From assembly GCF_900091625.1 (NCBI RefSeq), contig NZ_FMIC01000002.1, forward strand, positions 7,130,001 to 7,194,000: a stretch of 64,000 nt of DNA, in the 5' to 3' direction. The notes beneath the pieces were generated by a model that saw only the letters and a list, made by a program, of their open reading frames with translations, was not told the origin of the DNA and made no database searches. Source of the DNA: Micromonospora peucetia. GTDB lineage: Bacteria > Actinomycetota > Actinomycetes > Mycobacteriales > Micromonosporaceae. Made by a program: the position numbers and the translations under genes. Shown here piece after piece: positions 54,994-62,941 of the stretch; position 1 is the first letter of the stretch, and each line of letters starts with the position of its first letter.

Positions 54994-55697
54994 CCGGCGC
55001 GGCGCCGGTGCTGACCGCCCACGCGGTACGCCGGGCGTTCGGCCCCACCGTCGTGCTGGCCGGCGTCGACCTGGCGATCTCCCGGGGCGAAGTGGTGGCC
55101 CTGCTGGGCGGCAGCGGCTCCGGCAAGAGCACCCTGCTGCGCATCCTCGCCGGCCTGGACGGCGAGGCCACCGGAGGAACCACCGTGCACGGCACGGCCG
55201 CGGTGGTGTTCCAGGAACACCGGCTGCTGCCCTGGAAACGGGTCGCGGAGAACGTCGGGCTCGGCCTGTCCGGCCCGGACACCGACCGGCGGATCAGCCA
55301 GGCACTGGCCGAGGTCGGGCTGGCCGACCGACGCCGCGCGTGGCCCGCCGAACTGTCCGGCGGCCAGGCCCAGCGGGTGGCCGTCGCCCGGGCGCTGGTC
55401 CGCGAGCCCGACCTGCTGCTGCTCGACGAACCGTTCGGTGCCCTCGACGCGCTCACCCGGCTGCGGATGCAGGGGCTGCTGCGCCGGCTGCGCGCCGAGC
55501 ACGGCTTCGCCGCCCTGCTGGTCACCCACGACGTGGAGGAGGCCCTGCTGCTCGCCGACCGGATCCTGCTGCTGGAGGCGGGCGTCATCGCGGAGGAGCT
55601 TCCCGTCGACCTGGGGCACGGCCGTACGCCGGACGATCCGGCCTTCGGGGCGCTGCGTCGCCACCTGCTCGACCGACTCGGCGTGCCCGCCGCCTGA
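54966..55697 (+). CDS. ssuB: Aliphatic-sulfonate ABC transporter, ATPase
   Basis: 243 residues from ATG 54966 (GGAGG upstream), inside the end of ssuC. Walker A GGSGSGKST (48-56), Q loop VVFQEHRLLPWK, signature LSGGQAQR (130-137), Walker B LLLLDEP (150-156) and H loop LLVTHDVEEA. The QEHRLLPW segment is typical of SsuB/TauB. It drives sulfonate uptake. Next on the strand is the sulfite-oxidase remnant. Confidence 0.93.
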   Translation: MASRTAGDLTGAAPVLTAHAVRRAFGPTVVLAGVDLAISRGEVVALLGGSGSGKSTLLRILAGLDGEATGGTTVHGTAAVVFQEHRLLPWKRVAENVGLGLSGPDTDRRISQALAEVGLADRRRAWPAELSGGQAQRVAVARALVREPDLLLLDEPFGALDALTRLRMQGLLRRLRAEHGFAALLVTHDVEEALLLADRILLLEAGVIAEELPVDLGHGRTPDDPAFGALRRHLLDRLGVPAA

Positions 55698-55781
55698 CCG
55701 CCACCACACCCCGACGACTCCGGCCTCGGCCCCACACCTCGGTGGCGGCCGGGGCCGGTCTCGCCGCCCCGGGCCCGAGCG

Positions 55782-56499
55782 GTGCGCCTGACCCGGCTCG
55801 GTACCGCGATGGGTGCGCTGGCCGCCGCCGCGGCCGGTGAGCGCGACCCGGTCGGCGGCCTGGACCCGGAGTACGTCACCGGCGGGGTGAACCTCGGCCG
55901 GGTACGCCGGCCCCCTGCCGATCGGCAAGGCCCTCGACGACGTGCTGCTCGCGTACGAGATGAACGGTCGTCCGCTGCCGCCCGACCACGGATTCCCGGT
56001 GCGGGTGGTCGTGCCGGGCTGGATCGGGATCTCGTCGATCAAGTGGGTCGGCCCGGTGGAGGTCTCCGCGACCGCCCTGTTCTCACCGTGGAACACCCGG
56101 TTCTACCGGATGTTCGGTCCCGGCTACCCCGACGACGGTGGGCTCCTGACGACCCAGGCCGTCAAGAGCGCCTTCGAGCTGCCCTGGGACGCCCGGATAC
56201 CAGCCGGCGTGAGCGTGCTGCTGCGCGGCCGGTCCTGGTCCGGCAACGGCCCCGTCCGGCAGGTCGAGATCAGCACCGACGACCGGGACGACTGGCGGCC
56301 CGCCGACCTCGTACCGGACGACGAGGGCGGGCCGTGGCAGCGGTGGACGGCGCTGTGGCGCCCGCCGGGGCCGGGCCGCTGGACGCTGCGGGCCCGGGCC
56401 ACCGACAGCACCGGAGCCGGCCAGCCCGAGCTGGCCAGGCACAACACCCTCGGCTACATGTTCGACGGGATCGTCCGGCACCCGGTCACGGTCGGCTGA
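55782..56499 (+). pseudogene. Sulfite-oxidase-like molybdopterin enzyme remnant (truncated, frameshifted)
   Basis: The first frame ends with GLDPEYVTGGVNLGRVRR, and the next frame continues LPIGKALDDVLLAYEMNG then PLPPDHGFPVRVVVPGWIGI, consecutive parts of sulfite-oxidase-type Moco proteins. One extra C in the run at 55911-55915 explains the shift. The larger N-terminal part with the molybdenum-binding cysteine is absent; only the C-terminal dimerisation half survives to 56499. It sits just after ssuB, where an enzyme removing the sulfite made by SsuD would be useful. Confidence 0.75.
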
Positions 56500-56504
56500 G
56501 CCCG

Positions 56505-56539
56505 CCGGCTCCCCGTCGGCGGGCCCGACGGGGAGCCGG
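56505..56539. terminator. Convergent terminator
   Basis: CCGGCTCCCCGTC and GACGGGGAGCCGG, perfect 13-bp arms with a nine-base loop between the sulfite-oxidase remnant and the convergent flavin reductase gene. Confidence 0.75.
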
Positions 56540-56540
56540 T

Positions 56541-57104
56541 TCAGGCGGTACGCCGGACCGCCCCGGCCGCCAGCCCGGCGTACCGGCCCTGGTGGTGGAG
56601 CAGGGGCGAGCCGGCGTCGGCGTGCCGGAGAAGTTCCGGCTCGGCCAGCACGACGGCGTGGTCGCCGACGGGCACCCGGTCGACCACCCGGCAGAGCAGC
56701 CAGGCCAGGACACCGGCGAGGATCGGCACCCCCTCCGGTCCGGTACGCCATCGGGTGGGTACGGCGAACCGGTCGATGCCGCTGGTGGCGAACGTCCGGG
56801 CCAACTGCTGCTGGTGTTCGGCGAGCAGGTGAACCGCCACGTGCCGGGCACCGGCCAGGGTGGGCCAGCTGGACGAACCGACGTTCACGCAGAACGACAC
56901 GATCGGCGGCGCCAGCGACACCGAGGTGAACGACGTGGCGGTGAAGCCGACCGCCGGAGCGCCGGGCGCGGTGACCACGGTGACGGTGCTGGCCTGGTGG
57001 CGCAGCACCGTCCGCAACGCGTCGGCGTCGGCCGCCCAGCCGCTGTCGATCCCGTCCTGCCACCCACCGATGAGAGGGTCGGTGTCGTGCCGCGCGATGA
57101 CCAT
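56541..57104 (-). CDS. Flavin reductase (FMN-binding split-barrel)
   Basis: 187 residues; GGAAGG lies before ATG 57104. LRTVLRHQASTVTVVTAPG and VGFTATSFTSVSLAPPIVSF are the classic flavin-reductase start with the FMN-contact T-S-F-T-S. The C-terminal DHAVVLAEPELL and a His-rich end follow. It likely supplies FMNH2 to SsuD, filling the SsuE role although it belongs to the flavin-reductase-like (not SsuE/flavodoxin) family. It is followed by no other gene and preceded by the exporter gene (18-base gap). Confidence 0.88.
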   Translation of the reverse strand: MVIARHDTDPLIGGWQDGIDSGWAADADALRTVLRHQASTVTVVTAPGAPAVGFTATSFTSVSLAPPIVSFCVNVGSSSWPTLAGARHVAVHLLAEHQQQLARTFATSGIDRFAVPTRWRTGPEGVPILAGVLAWLLCRVVDRVPVGDHAVVLAEPELLRHADAGSPLLHHQGRYAGLAAGAVRRTA

Positions 57105-57122
57105 CGGAACCTTCCGGAGGAG

Positions 57123-58349
57123 TCAGGCAACGAAATCGTGGAAGAACAGCGTCGCCAGCCCGAGCGCCAGGGCCAGGTTGAACACGGTGGCCCCGGCGAA
57201 GACCGTGACGGGCCGCCACCCGGCCTCCCGAATCGACGCCACCCGGACCTCCAGGCCGATGCTGACGAAGGCCAGGATCAGGAACCAGACCCGCAGGTCG
57301 TTGACGACGGCGATGGTGGCCTTGCCGTCCGCGCCCGCCGCGTCCAGGTACCAGGTGGCGATCACCGAGGCGGCGACGAAGCCGAGGACGAACTTCGGGA
57401 ACCGGCGCCACAGCTCCCCCACGCCGGGCCGGGCTGCCCCCGGCCGGCGCTCCACCCGCAGGGTGAAGTACGCGGTGAGGGCCACCGCCACCACCCCCAT
57501 CAGGGCGTTCTGGGTGACCTTGACGATGCTGGCGATCTGCAGGGCCTCCTCCCCGGCCAGCGCCCCGGCCGCGGTGACCGCCGCGGTGGTGTCGATGTTG
57601 CCGCCGATCCACGCGCCGGCCACCGCGTTGGAGAGCCCGAGCAGGTCGGCCAGCCACGGCAGAATGAAGATCGACGGCAGGGCGAAGACGATGACCAGGC
57701 TGGCCGTGTACGCCAACTGCTCGCGGCGGGCCCGCACCGCGCCCGCGGCGGTGATCGCGGCGCTGACCCCGCAGATCGACACCGCCGAGGCGAGCAGCGC
57801 CCGCAGCTTGTCGTCGAGCCCGAGCCGGCCGGCCAGCCACCAGGTGAACAGGAACACCCCGCTGATCAGCAGGACCGCCTGGGCGAGCGCCGGGCCGGCG
57901 GCACTGGCGATCACCGCCAGGTTGATCGAGGCACCGAGCAGCACCAGGCCGGTCTTGACGAAGAACTCGGTACGGAACGCCGCGGCGATCCGGTCGTGCA
58001 GCCCGAGCCGGGTGACCGCGACGTTGCCGAGCAGCCCGAGCAGGATCGCGTACACGGGATACTCGACCGCCGCGGCGACGTCCTCGACGGCGCTGCCCTC
58101 GGCCCAGGCCGGGACGTTCTGCTCCAGGATGCGGGTGAGCGCCGCGAGGACCAGCACCACGAGCAGGCCCAGCCCCGTCCAGGCCCAGTACGGGCCGGAC
58201 CTGGCGGTGCCCCCGGGCGGGGTGTGGACCGGTTCTTCGGCCGGCGGCGTGGGGGCCGGTTCTCCGACCGACGCGGCGGGGTCGGTGGCGACGTTCTGCC
58301 CGGCGGCCGTCAGGGCACCGGACCGGGCGGGATCCTGCCCGGCGGCCAT
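57123..58349 (-). CDS. YeiH-type putative sulfate/sulfite exporter (UPF0324)
   Basis: 408 residues. After a Pro-rich cytoplasmic tail of about 50 residues come about ten spans. Family signatures include FFVKTGLVLLGASINLAVI, SAVSICGVSAAITAAGAV, AWIGGNIDTTAAVTAAGAL and ASIVKVTQNALMGVVAVALT. This family is annotated as sulfate exporters, but the transported ion is not proved. In this sulfur cluster it could remove sulfite or sulfate from sulfonate breakdown. It overlaps the 48-residue gene upstream by one base (TGATG). Confidence 0.88.
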   Translation of the reverse strand: MAAGQDPARSGALTAAGQNVATDPAASVGEPAPTPPAEEPVHTPPGGTARSGPYWAWTGLGLLVVLVLAALTRILEQNVPAWAEGSAVEDVAAAVEYPVYAILLGLLGNVAVTRLGLHDRIAAAFRTEFFVKTGLVLLGASINLAVIASAAGPALAQAVLLISGVFLFTWWLAGRLGLDDKLRALLASAVSICGVSAAITAAGAVRARREQLAYTASLVIVFALPSIFILPWLADLLGLSNAVAGAWIGGNIDTTAAVTAAGALAGEEALQIASIVKVTQNALMGVVAVALTAYFTLRVERRPGAARPGVGELWRRFPKFVLGFVAASVIATWYLDAAGADGKATIAVVNDLRVWFLILAFVSIGLEVRVASIREAGWRPVTVFAGATVFNLALALGLATLFFHDFVA

Positions 58350-58495
58350 CAGGGCACCAGCCCGGCGGGAATGGCACCGACCAGCACCAGGCCGACAAGC
58401 ACGAGGCCGAGGACGGTGGCGGCCCAGTCCTCGTTGAACGCGAGCCGGGACTCGTTGTCGGTGGGTGTGGTCTGGGGTGACGGATCACTGCTCAT
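58349..58495 (-). CDS. 48-residue single-helix membrane peptide ahead of the exporter gene
   Basis: ATG 58495 with GAAGGA upstream; the stop codon overlaps the exporter's ATG. The product has a polar N-terminus (MSSDPSPQTTPTDNESR), AFNEDWAATVLG, then a single hydrophobic helix (LVLVGLVLVGAIPAGLVP). It looks like a small subunit or chaperone of the exporter, or a coupling ORF. No named family is known to me. Confidence 0.65.
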   Translation of the reverse strand: MSSDPSPQTTPTDNESRLAFNEDWAATVLGLVLVGLVLVGAIPAGLVP

Positions 58496-58756
58496 GGCGT
58501 TCCTTCGTATAGGGCGGTCGACCGTGCGCGGGCAGGGTCACCTGAGGAGGGGCGCGGCCGTGCCGCGGGAGTGAACGGAGACCCCGCGGAGCCGGCGCGC
58601 GACGGCGGGGAGTGTGTGGGCGGCGCGCAGCGCGTGCGTGACGCCTCGGGTGGGCTCGGCAGCTGACCCGGATCGCGGTGGCGCTGGCGGTGAACGCGCC
58701 GGCTCAGCCTGTGCCCGGGTGTGGCAGCGGACGGCCGGCGAGGCGGAACCGGACGG

Positions 58757-58849
58757 TCAGGCCGTCGGGCGCGGGCCGGGACAGAGCTGCGAGGCGACCC
58801 GCATCAGGTCGATGACCCGACGGGAGGTGAGCACGCGAGCGGCCAACAT
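58757..58849 (-). CDS. 30-residue sulfur-type leader peptide
   Basis: ATG 58849 gives MLAARVLTSRRVIDLMRVAS and ends QLCPGPRPTA. The R-R-x-I-D-L-x-R-V-A-S-x-L-C core matches the short 'putative leader peptide' found upstream of actinobacterial sulfur-assimilation genes, where Cys codons allow attenuation by cysteine supply. It lies 261 bases before the exporter operon with a palindrome immediately upstream. Attenuator stems in between are GC-rich but were not assigned. Confidence 0.65.
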   Translation of the reverse strand: MLAARVLTSRRVIDLMRVASQLCPGPRPTA

Positions 58850-58858
58850 GGCCCCAGT

Positions 58859-58879
58859 TTCCTACTTAACCAGTAGGAA
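58859..58879. promoter_or_regulatory. Palindrome before the sulfur leader peptide
   Basis: TTCCTACT-TAACC-AGTAGGAA, 8-bp perfect arms, about 10 bases upstream of the leader-peptide ATG. Its inner 17 bases match the ssuD-ssuA palindrome at 13 positions. A regulator here could control both arms of the sulfur cluster. Confidence 0.65.
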
Positions 58880-58943
58880 TACAAGACCCTTTCACCCTTC
58901 GATTGCCGGGTGCGGCCGGCGCGATGCCCAGCGCCAGCGCTGC

Positions 58944-59043
58944 CGCGATGCGATGCGGCGCGATGCGATGCGGTGCGGTCCTTCGGCGGTGCGGTTTGCA
59001 CAAGCGGTGCGGTGCGGTGCACCAGCGGTTGCGGTTGCGGTGC
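58944..59043. repeat. Pentanucleotide GCGAT/GCGGT tandem repeat
   Basis: Seven consecutive five-base units (GCGAT GCGAT GCGGC GCGAT and so on) at 58944-58978, followed by broken GCGGT and GCGGTT units to about 59043. It lies in the gap between the leader peptide's promoter and the 3' end of the maltokinase-like gene, outside any coding frame. Confidence 0.7.
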
Positions 59044-59048
59044 GCCGC

Positions 59049-59681
59049 TCAGCGGCGGCGGGCGTACGCCAGCGGCAGCGGGCTCGGCTGGCCGCTCCAG
59101 GTGCCGGTCAGCACCGCGCCGTCCGACGCGGTGCCGCCGTCGAGGCGGCGGACGACGGCCAACTCCACGGAATCCGTGACGATGAGGGTGAGATCGTCCC
59201 CCACCACGTCCCGTACGGTGCCGACGGCCGGGACGTCGGCGCCCCGGGGGCCGCTACCGGCGATGGCCATCGTCGGCTCGCGGTGCTCCCGCCGGCCGTC
59301 GACCTCGAAGAACACCTCCGCCTGCCCGGCATCGGCGAGCACGGCCGCCGCCAGCGTCGCGGCGTAGACGGGGTCTCCGCAGGCGTCGTACACCCAGCGG
59401 CGGCCGAGCACGGAGTGCTCGGTGGTGCCGACAAGGAAGTCGTCGCCGCCGTCCAGGGGTGCGCCACGGTATGTGAGCGGGACCTGGTGGATCGGCCCGT
59501 CGCCGACCCTGACGAGCAGCGTCTCGACGCCCACGGCGCCGGCCGGGTCATCGAACCGGTAGGCCGCCACGCCTGCGAGATCGGGGGCGGCCGGCCCCTG
59601 GTACCACGCCCGGGCGGGCAGCCACGCCGCCAGGAGTGCGAACTTCGTGGGGTGCATTTCCGCCCGGTGCAGCAGTGCCAT
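59049..59681 (-). CDS. Maltokinase N-terminal cap-like protein
   Basis: 210 residues from ATG 59681 (ATG 59690 is possible). MALLHRAEMHPTKFALLAAW and then VAAYRFDDPAGAVGVETLLV and PLTYRGAPLDGGDDFLVGTT, VLGRRWVYDACGDPVY, match the free-standing cap-like domain found N-terminal to actinobacterial maltokinases. On its own it lacks the kinase lobes. The role is unknown; it may bind a sugar-phosphate or act as a regulatory partner. Confidence 0.78.
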   Translation of the reverse strand: MALLHRAEMHPTKFALLAAWLPARAWYQGPAAPDLAGVAAYRFDDPAGAVGVETLLVRVGDGPIHQVPLTYRGAPLDGGDDFLVGTTEHSVLGRRWVYDACGDPVYAATLAAAVLADAGQAEVFFEVDGRREHREPTMAIAGSGPRGADVPAVGTVRDVVGDDLTLIVTDSVELAVVRRLDGGTASDGAVLTGTWSGQPSPLPLAYARRR

Positions 59682-59773
59682 ACGCCGCATCGTAGGCGCA
59701 CGGCCGCGCCCCGCGTCGACCCGACCACCCACGGCGCGCGCCCAACGCCACGGTGGACCCGGCACCGCCCAGG

Positions 59774-59841
59774 TCACGCGGTGGCGCAGCAGCGCAGCCC
59801 GTCGACGTCACGCGGTGGCGTAACAGCGCAGCCCGTCGACG
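59774..59841. repeat. 34-bp tandem duplication across the MBL-gene stop
   Basis: Two copies of a 34-bp unit (59774-59807 and 59808-59841) differ at two positions. The right copy contains the last codons and stop of the MBL-fold gene; the left copy is an extra, out-of-use version of the same ending (VDGLRC...) just beyond the stop. Confidence 0.85.
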
Positions 59842-60839
59842 TCGGCCCGGGTCAGGCGGCTCTGCGCGACCAGGAGTTCCAGGTGTGCCGCGGTCTCGGT
59901 GACGGCGAGCATCGCGTTGAACACGTCGAGGTCGGCCAGCCGGTGTTCCCGCCGGGTCCAGCGCAGCTGCGCGGCGACCTCGTACGCCGACCCGGCCCCA
60001 CGGGCGACGGCGGCCTCCGTCTCGTCGAGCCGCGCGCCGTGGTGCGCGATCAGTTCGTCGACCCGCGCGTGCACGCTCGGGGTCACCGGCCCGTGCGCCG
60101 GGAGCAGTCGGGCGTCCGGTCGCTGCCGGACCAACGCGAGCGACCCCAGGAAGTCGCCGAGCGGGTTCGCGGAGAGCACGGCCTCGAACCCGATCGAGGG
60201 CGTGATGGTGGGCAGCACGTGGTCGCCGGCGAACAGCAGGTGTGAGCCGGTGTCGTGGAAGACGACGTGGCCACGCGTGTGGCCCGGCGTCTCGACGACG
60301 TGCAGGGTGTGGTCGCCGTGCCTGATCTGCTGACCGTCGTGGAACCAGTCGTCCGGCATTTCCCAGTCCTCGGTGCTCAGCCGCGCCCCGGTCAGCCCCG
60401 CAAGGGTGTCGGCCAGCTCGCCGGCACCCAGCAGCCGCAGGCGGCCGAGCTGCTCGGCGAGCGGGTTCCGGTGCGGCGTCATGGACACCGCCAGGCTCTC
60501 GCGTTCGCCGGCGCCGAGGCTTACCCGCATGCCGTACTCGCGGCGCAGGTGCACGGCCTGCGTGTAGTGGTCCCGGTGGACGTGCGTCACGAGGAACCGG
60601 CGCACGTCCCCCAGTGAGCAGTCCAGCTCCTTGAGCGCCGCGTCGAGCGCGGTCCTCGCCTCGGCGATCGCCCAGCCGGAGTCGACGAGCACGAGGCCGT
60701 CGTCGTCGCGCAGGACGTACACGTTCACCGCGCGCAGGCCGTCGTTGGGCAGCGGCAGCGGCACGCGATGGACGCCGGGGGCGACCTCGAACGTTCCGGG
60801 CCTGGTCCAGTCGTCGCGGTCGCCGCTGTCCGAGGTCAT
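59808..60839 (-). CDS. MBL-fold metallo-hydrolase
   Basis: 343 residues from ATG 60839. The metal site is clear: FLVTHVHRDHYTQ (H-x-H-x-D-H), ETPGHTRGHVVFH and LLFAGDHVLP, with LLPAHGPVTPSVHARV in the glyoxalase-II/beta-lactamase pattern. VDSGWAIAEARTAL precedes it. Probably a cytoplasmic thioesterase or lactonase-like hydrolase acting on an acyl-thiol or lactone; it is divergent from a beta-oxidation set. The 3' end is inside a tandem duplication. Confidence 0.88.
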   Translation of the reverse strand: MTSDSGDRDDWTRPGTFEVAPGVHRVPLPLPNDGLRAVNVYVLRDDDGLVLVDSGWAIAEARTALDAALKELDCSLGDVRRFLVTHVHRDHYTQAVHLRREYGMRVSLGAGERESLAVSMTPHRNPLAEQLGRLRLLGAGELADTLAGLTGARLSTEDWEMPDDWFHDGQQIRHGDHTLHVVETPGHTRGHVVFHDTGSHLLFAGDHVLPTITPSIGFEAVLSANPLGDFLGSLALVRQRPDARLLPAHGPVTPSVHARVDELIAHHGARLDETEAAVARGAGSAYEVAAQLRWTRREHRLADLDVFNAMLAVTETAAHLELLVAQSRLTRADVDGLRCYATA

Positions 60840-60983
60840 GGCCCGACCATAGTTCCGGCCCGTGCCCGTTGCGCCGCCGGTCCTTGCCGCATGATCGGGC
60901 GAGCCGCACCCGGTGTTGCCGACCCAGCGGGCGTGTGGTTGGTTTCGGGGCAGGCAGATCAGCAGCACACCGAGGAGACGCGC

Positions 60984-61784
60984 GTGGACGATCCGGTTCT
61001 CGTCGAGCGGGACGGTGCCGTGGAAACGTGGACGATCAACCTGCCGGAGGCCCGCAATCCGATCTCCGGCGACGACGTGATCGACGCGTTGGTCGCCCGG
61101 GTCGACGCGGTCAACGCCGACCGGGCGGTCCGGGCGGTCATCCTCACCGGCGCCGGCAGCGCCTTCTCCGCGGGCGGCAACGTCAAGGACATGGCGGACC
61201 GGGTCGGCCTCTTCGGCGGCGCCCCGCACGAGCTGCGCGACAGCTACCGGCGCGGCATCCAGCGGATCCCCCGGGCGATGTACGCGTGCGACGTGCCGCT
61301 GATCGCGGCGGTGAACGGGGCTGCGGTCGGTGCCGGCTGCGACCTGGCGCTCATGTGCGACCTGCGGATCGCCTCGGAGCGGGCGTTCTTCGCGGAGAGC
61401 TTCGTCAAGCTCGGCATCATCCCGGGCGACGGCGGCGCCTGGCTGCTGCCCCGCGCCGTCGGCGCCGCCCGGGCCGCCGAGATGGCGCTCACCGGGGACC
61501 GGGTGGACGCGGCGACCGCGCTGGAGTGGGGGCTGGTCTCCCGGGTCGTGCCGCACGGGGAACTGCTCGCCGAGGCACGCCGGCTGGCGGACCGGGTGGC
61601 GGCAAACCCCCCGCACGCCGTACGGATGGCCAAGAAGCTGCTGCGTGAGGCCCAACACCAGAGCCTCGACAGCATCCTGGAGCTCTCCGCCGCGATGCAG
61701 GCGCTGGCCCATCAGACCCGGGACCACGAAGAGGCGGTGCGGGCCTTCCTCGACCGCCGCGATCCGCACTTCACCGGGGAGTGA
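60984..61784 (+). CDS. Enoyl-CoA hydratase/isomerase (crotonase family)
   Basis: 266 residues from GTG 60984 (GGAG upstream). The oxyanion-hole residues lie in SAFSAGGNVKDM and NGAAVGAGCDLALMCDLRIA. FFAESFVKLGIIPGDGGAWLLPR is the active-site helix, where the two usual glutamates are not both present, so isomerase or another crotonase reaction is possible. It ends AVRAFLDRRDPHFTGE. It begins a three-gene acyl-CoA degradation set; the next start lies within a few bases of its stop. Confidence 0.9.
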   Translation: MDDPVLVERDGAVETWTINLPEARNPISGDDVIDALVARVDAVNADRAVRAVILTGAGSAFSAGGNVKDMADRVGLFGGAPHELRDSYRRGIQRIPRAMYACDVPLIAAVNGAAVGAGCDLALMCDLRIASERAFFAESFVKLGIIPGDGGAWLLPRAVGAARAAEMALTGDRVDAATALEWGLVSRVVPHGELLAEARRLADRVAANPPHAVRMAKKLLREAQHQSLDSILELSAAMQALAHQTRDHEEAVRAFLDRRDPHFTGE

Positions 61785-61789
61785 GCGCA

Positions 61790-62941
61790 ATGGGCAGCCG
61801 GCTGGTGCCGCCGGTGACACCGGAGCCGCCGGACCTGGCCGCCCTCCGGACGCGGGTACGCGACTTCCTCCGCGAACAGATCGCGCGGGGCGTCCTCACG
61901 CCGGGCGTGGACACCTGGCTGACCCGCTGGGACGAGGACTTCACCCGCGCCCTCGCCGCCCAGGGCTGGGTGGGCATGACGATCCCCACGGAGTACGGCG
62001 GGCACGGCCGGACCTTCCTGCACCGGTTCGTCGTCACCGAGGAGTTGCTCGCGGTCGGCGCCCCCGTCGCCGCGCACTGGGTCGCCGACCGGCAGATCGC
62101 GCCCACGCTGCTGAGGTTCGGCACCGAGGCGCAGAAGCGGCGGTTCCTGCCGGCGATCGTCCGGGGCGAGTGCTACTTCGGCATCGGGATGAGCGAGCCG
62201 GACTCCGGCTCGGACCTGGCCAGCGTCCGTACTCGGGCGGTGCGGGTGGACGGCGGCTGGCGGCTCACCGGCACGAAGGTGTGGACCTCCGGGGCACACC
62301 GGGCGCACGCGTTCTTCGCGCTGGCCCGGTCCGCGCCGCTGGACACCGCCGACCGGCATGCCGGGCTGAGCCAGTTCATCGTCGACCTGCGCGGCCCCGG
62401 GGTCACCATCCGCCCGATCACCTCGATGAACGGCGCCCACCACTTCAACGAGGTCTTCCTCGACGACGTCTTCGTTCCGGACGACATGGTCCTCGGCGAG
62501 ATCGGCGCCGGCTGGCGGCAGGTCAACTCGGAGCTGGGCTACGAACGCAGCGGGCCCGAGCGGTTCCTCTCCACGGTGCCGCTGCTCGCCGAGACGGTGG
62601 CGGCGATGCGCCAGGGCCTCCTGCCCCGGCACACCGACACCGGGCGGTACGTGGCCCGGCTCACCGGGCTGCACCAGATGTCGCTGGCGGTCTCCGGCGC
62701 CCTGGAACGCGGCGAGCCGGCCGACACCGCCGCCGCACTGGTCAAGCTGCTGGGCACGGCAACCGAGGGCGACATCGCCGAGTACGCCGACCAGCTCTCC
62801 GACGACCGGGCGGAGCTGTCGGAGCGGTTCACCGACCTGCTCACCGCCGGCCTGCTCCAGCGTCCCGGATTCACGCTCCGGGGCGGCACCAACGAGATCC
62901 TGCGCGGCGTGATCGCGCGGGGGCTGGGGATGCGACGATGA
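61790..62941 (+). CDS. Acyl-CoA dehydrogenase, full-length subunit
   Basis: 383 residues from ATG 61790 (GGGGAG upstream; a GTG at 61781 overlaps the previous stop). It has the ACAD fold with YFGIGMSEPDSGSDLASVRT (substrate/FAD loop), LTGTKVWTSGAHRAHAFFAL and a C-terminal FTLRGGTNEILRGVIARGLG, the usual FAD/CoA end. It oxidises an acyl-CoA to enoyl-CoA, passing electrons to ETF. ATGA overlap with a second, shorter ACAD gene suggests a heteromeric enzyme. Confidence 0.92.
   Translation: MGSRLVPPVTPEPPDLAALRTRVRDFLREQIARGVLTPGVDTWLTRWDEDFTRALAAQGWVGMTIPTEYGGHGRTFLHRFVVTEELLAVGAPVAAHWVADRQIAPTLLRFGTEAQKRRFLPAIVRGECYFGIGMSEPDSGSDLASVRTRAVRVDGGWRLTGTKVWTSGAHRAHAFFALARSAPLDTADRHAGLSQFIVDLRGPGVTIRPITSMNGAHHFNEVFLDDVFVPDDMVLGEIGAGWRQVNSELGYERSGPERFLSTVPLLAETVAAMRQGLLPRHTDTGRYVARLTGLHQMSLAVSGALERGEPADTAAALVKLLGTATEGDIAEYADQLSDDRAELSERFTDLLTAGLLQRPGFTLRGGTNEILRGVIARGLGMRR

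Noticed and set aside
58944..59043. Pentanucleotide repeats considered as a CRISPR array
   Set aside because: The unit is five bases with no spacers; no cas genes are nearby.
60840..61820. Extension of the MBL-fold frame to 61820 through the crotonase gene
   Set aside because: The extra region runs antisense to a clear enoyl-CoA hydratase, and ATG 60839 gives the normal MBL N-terminus.
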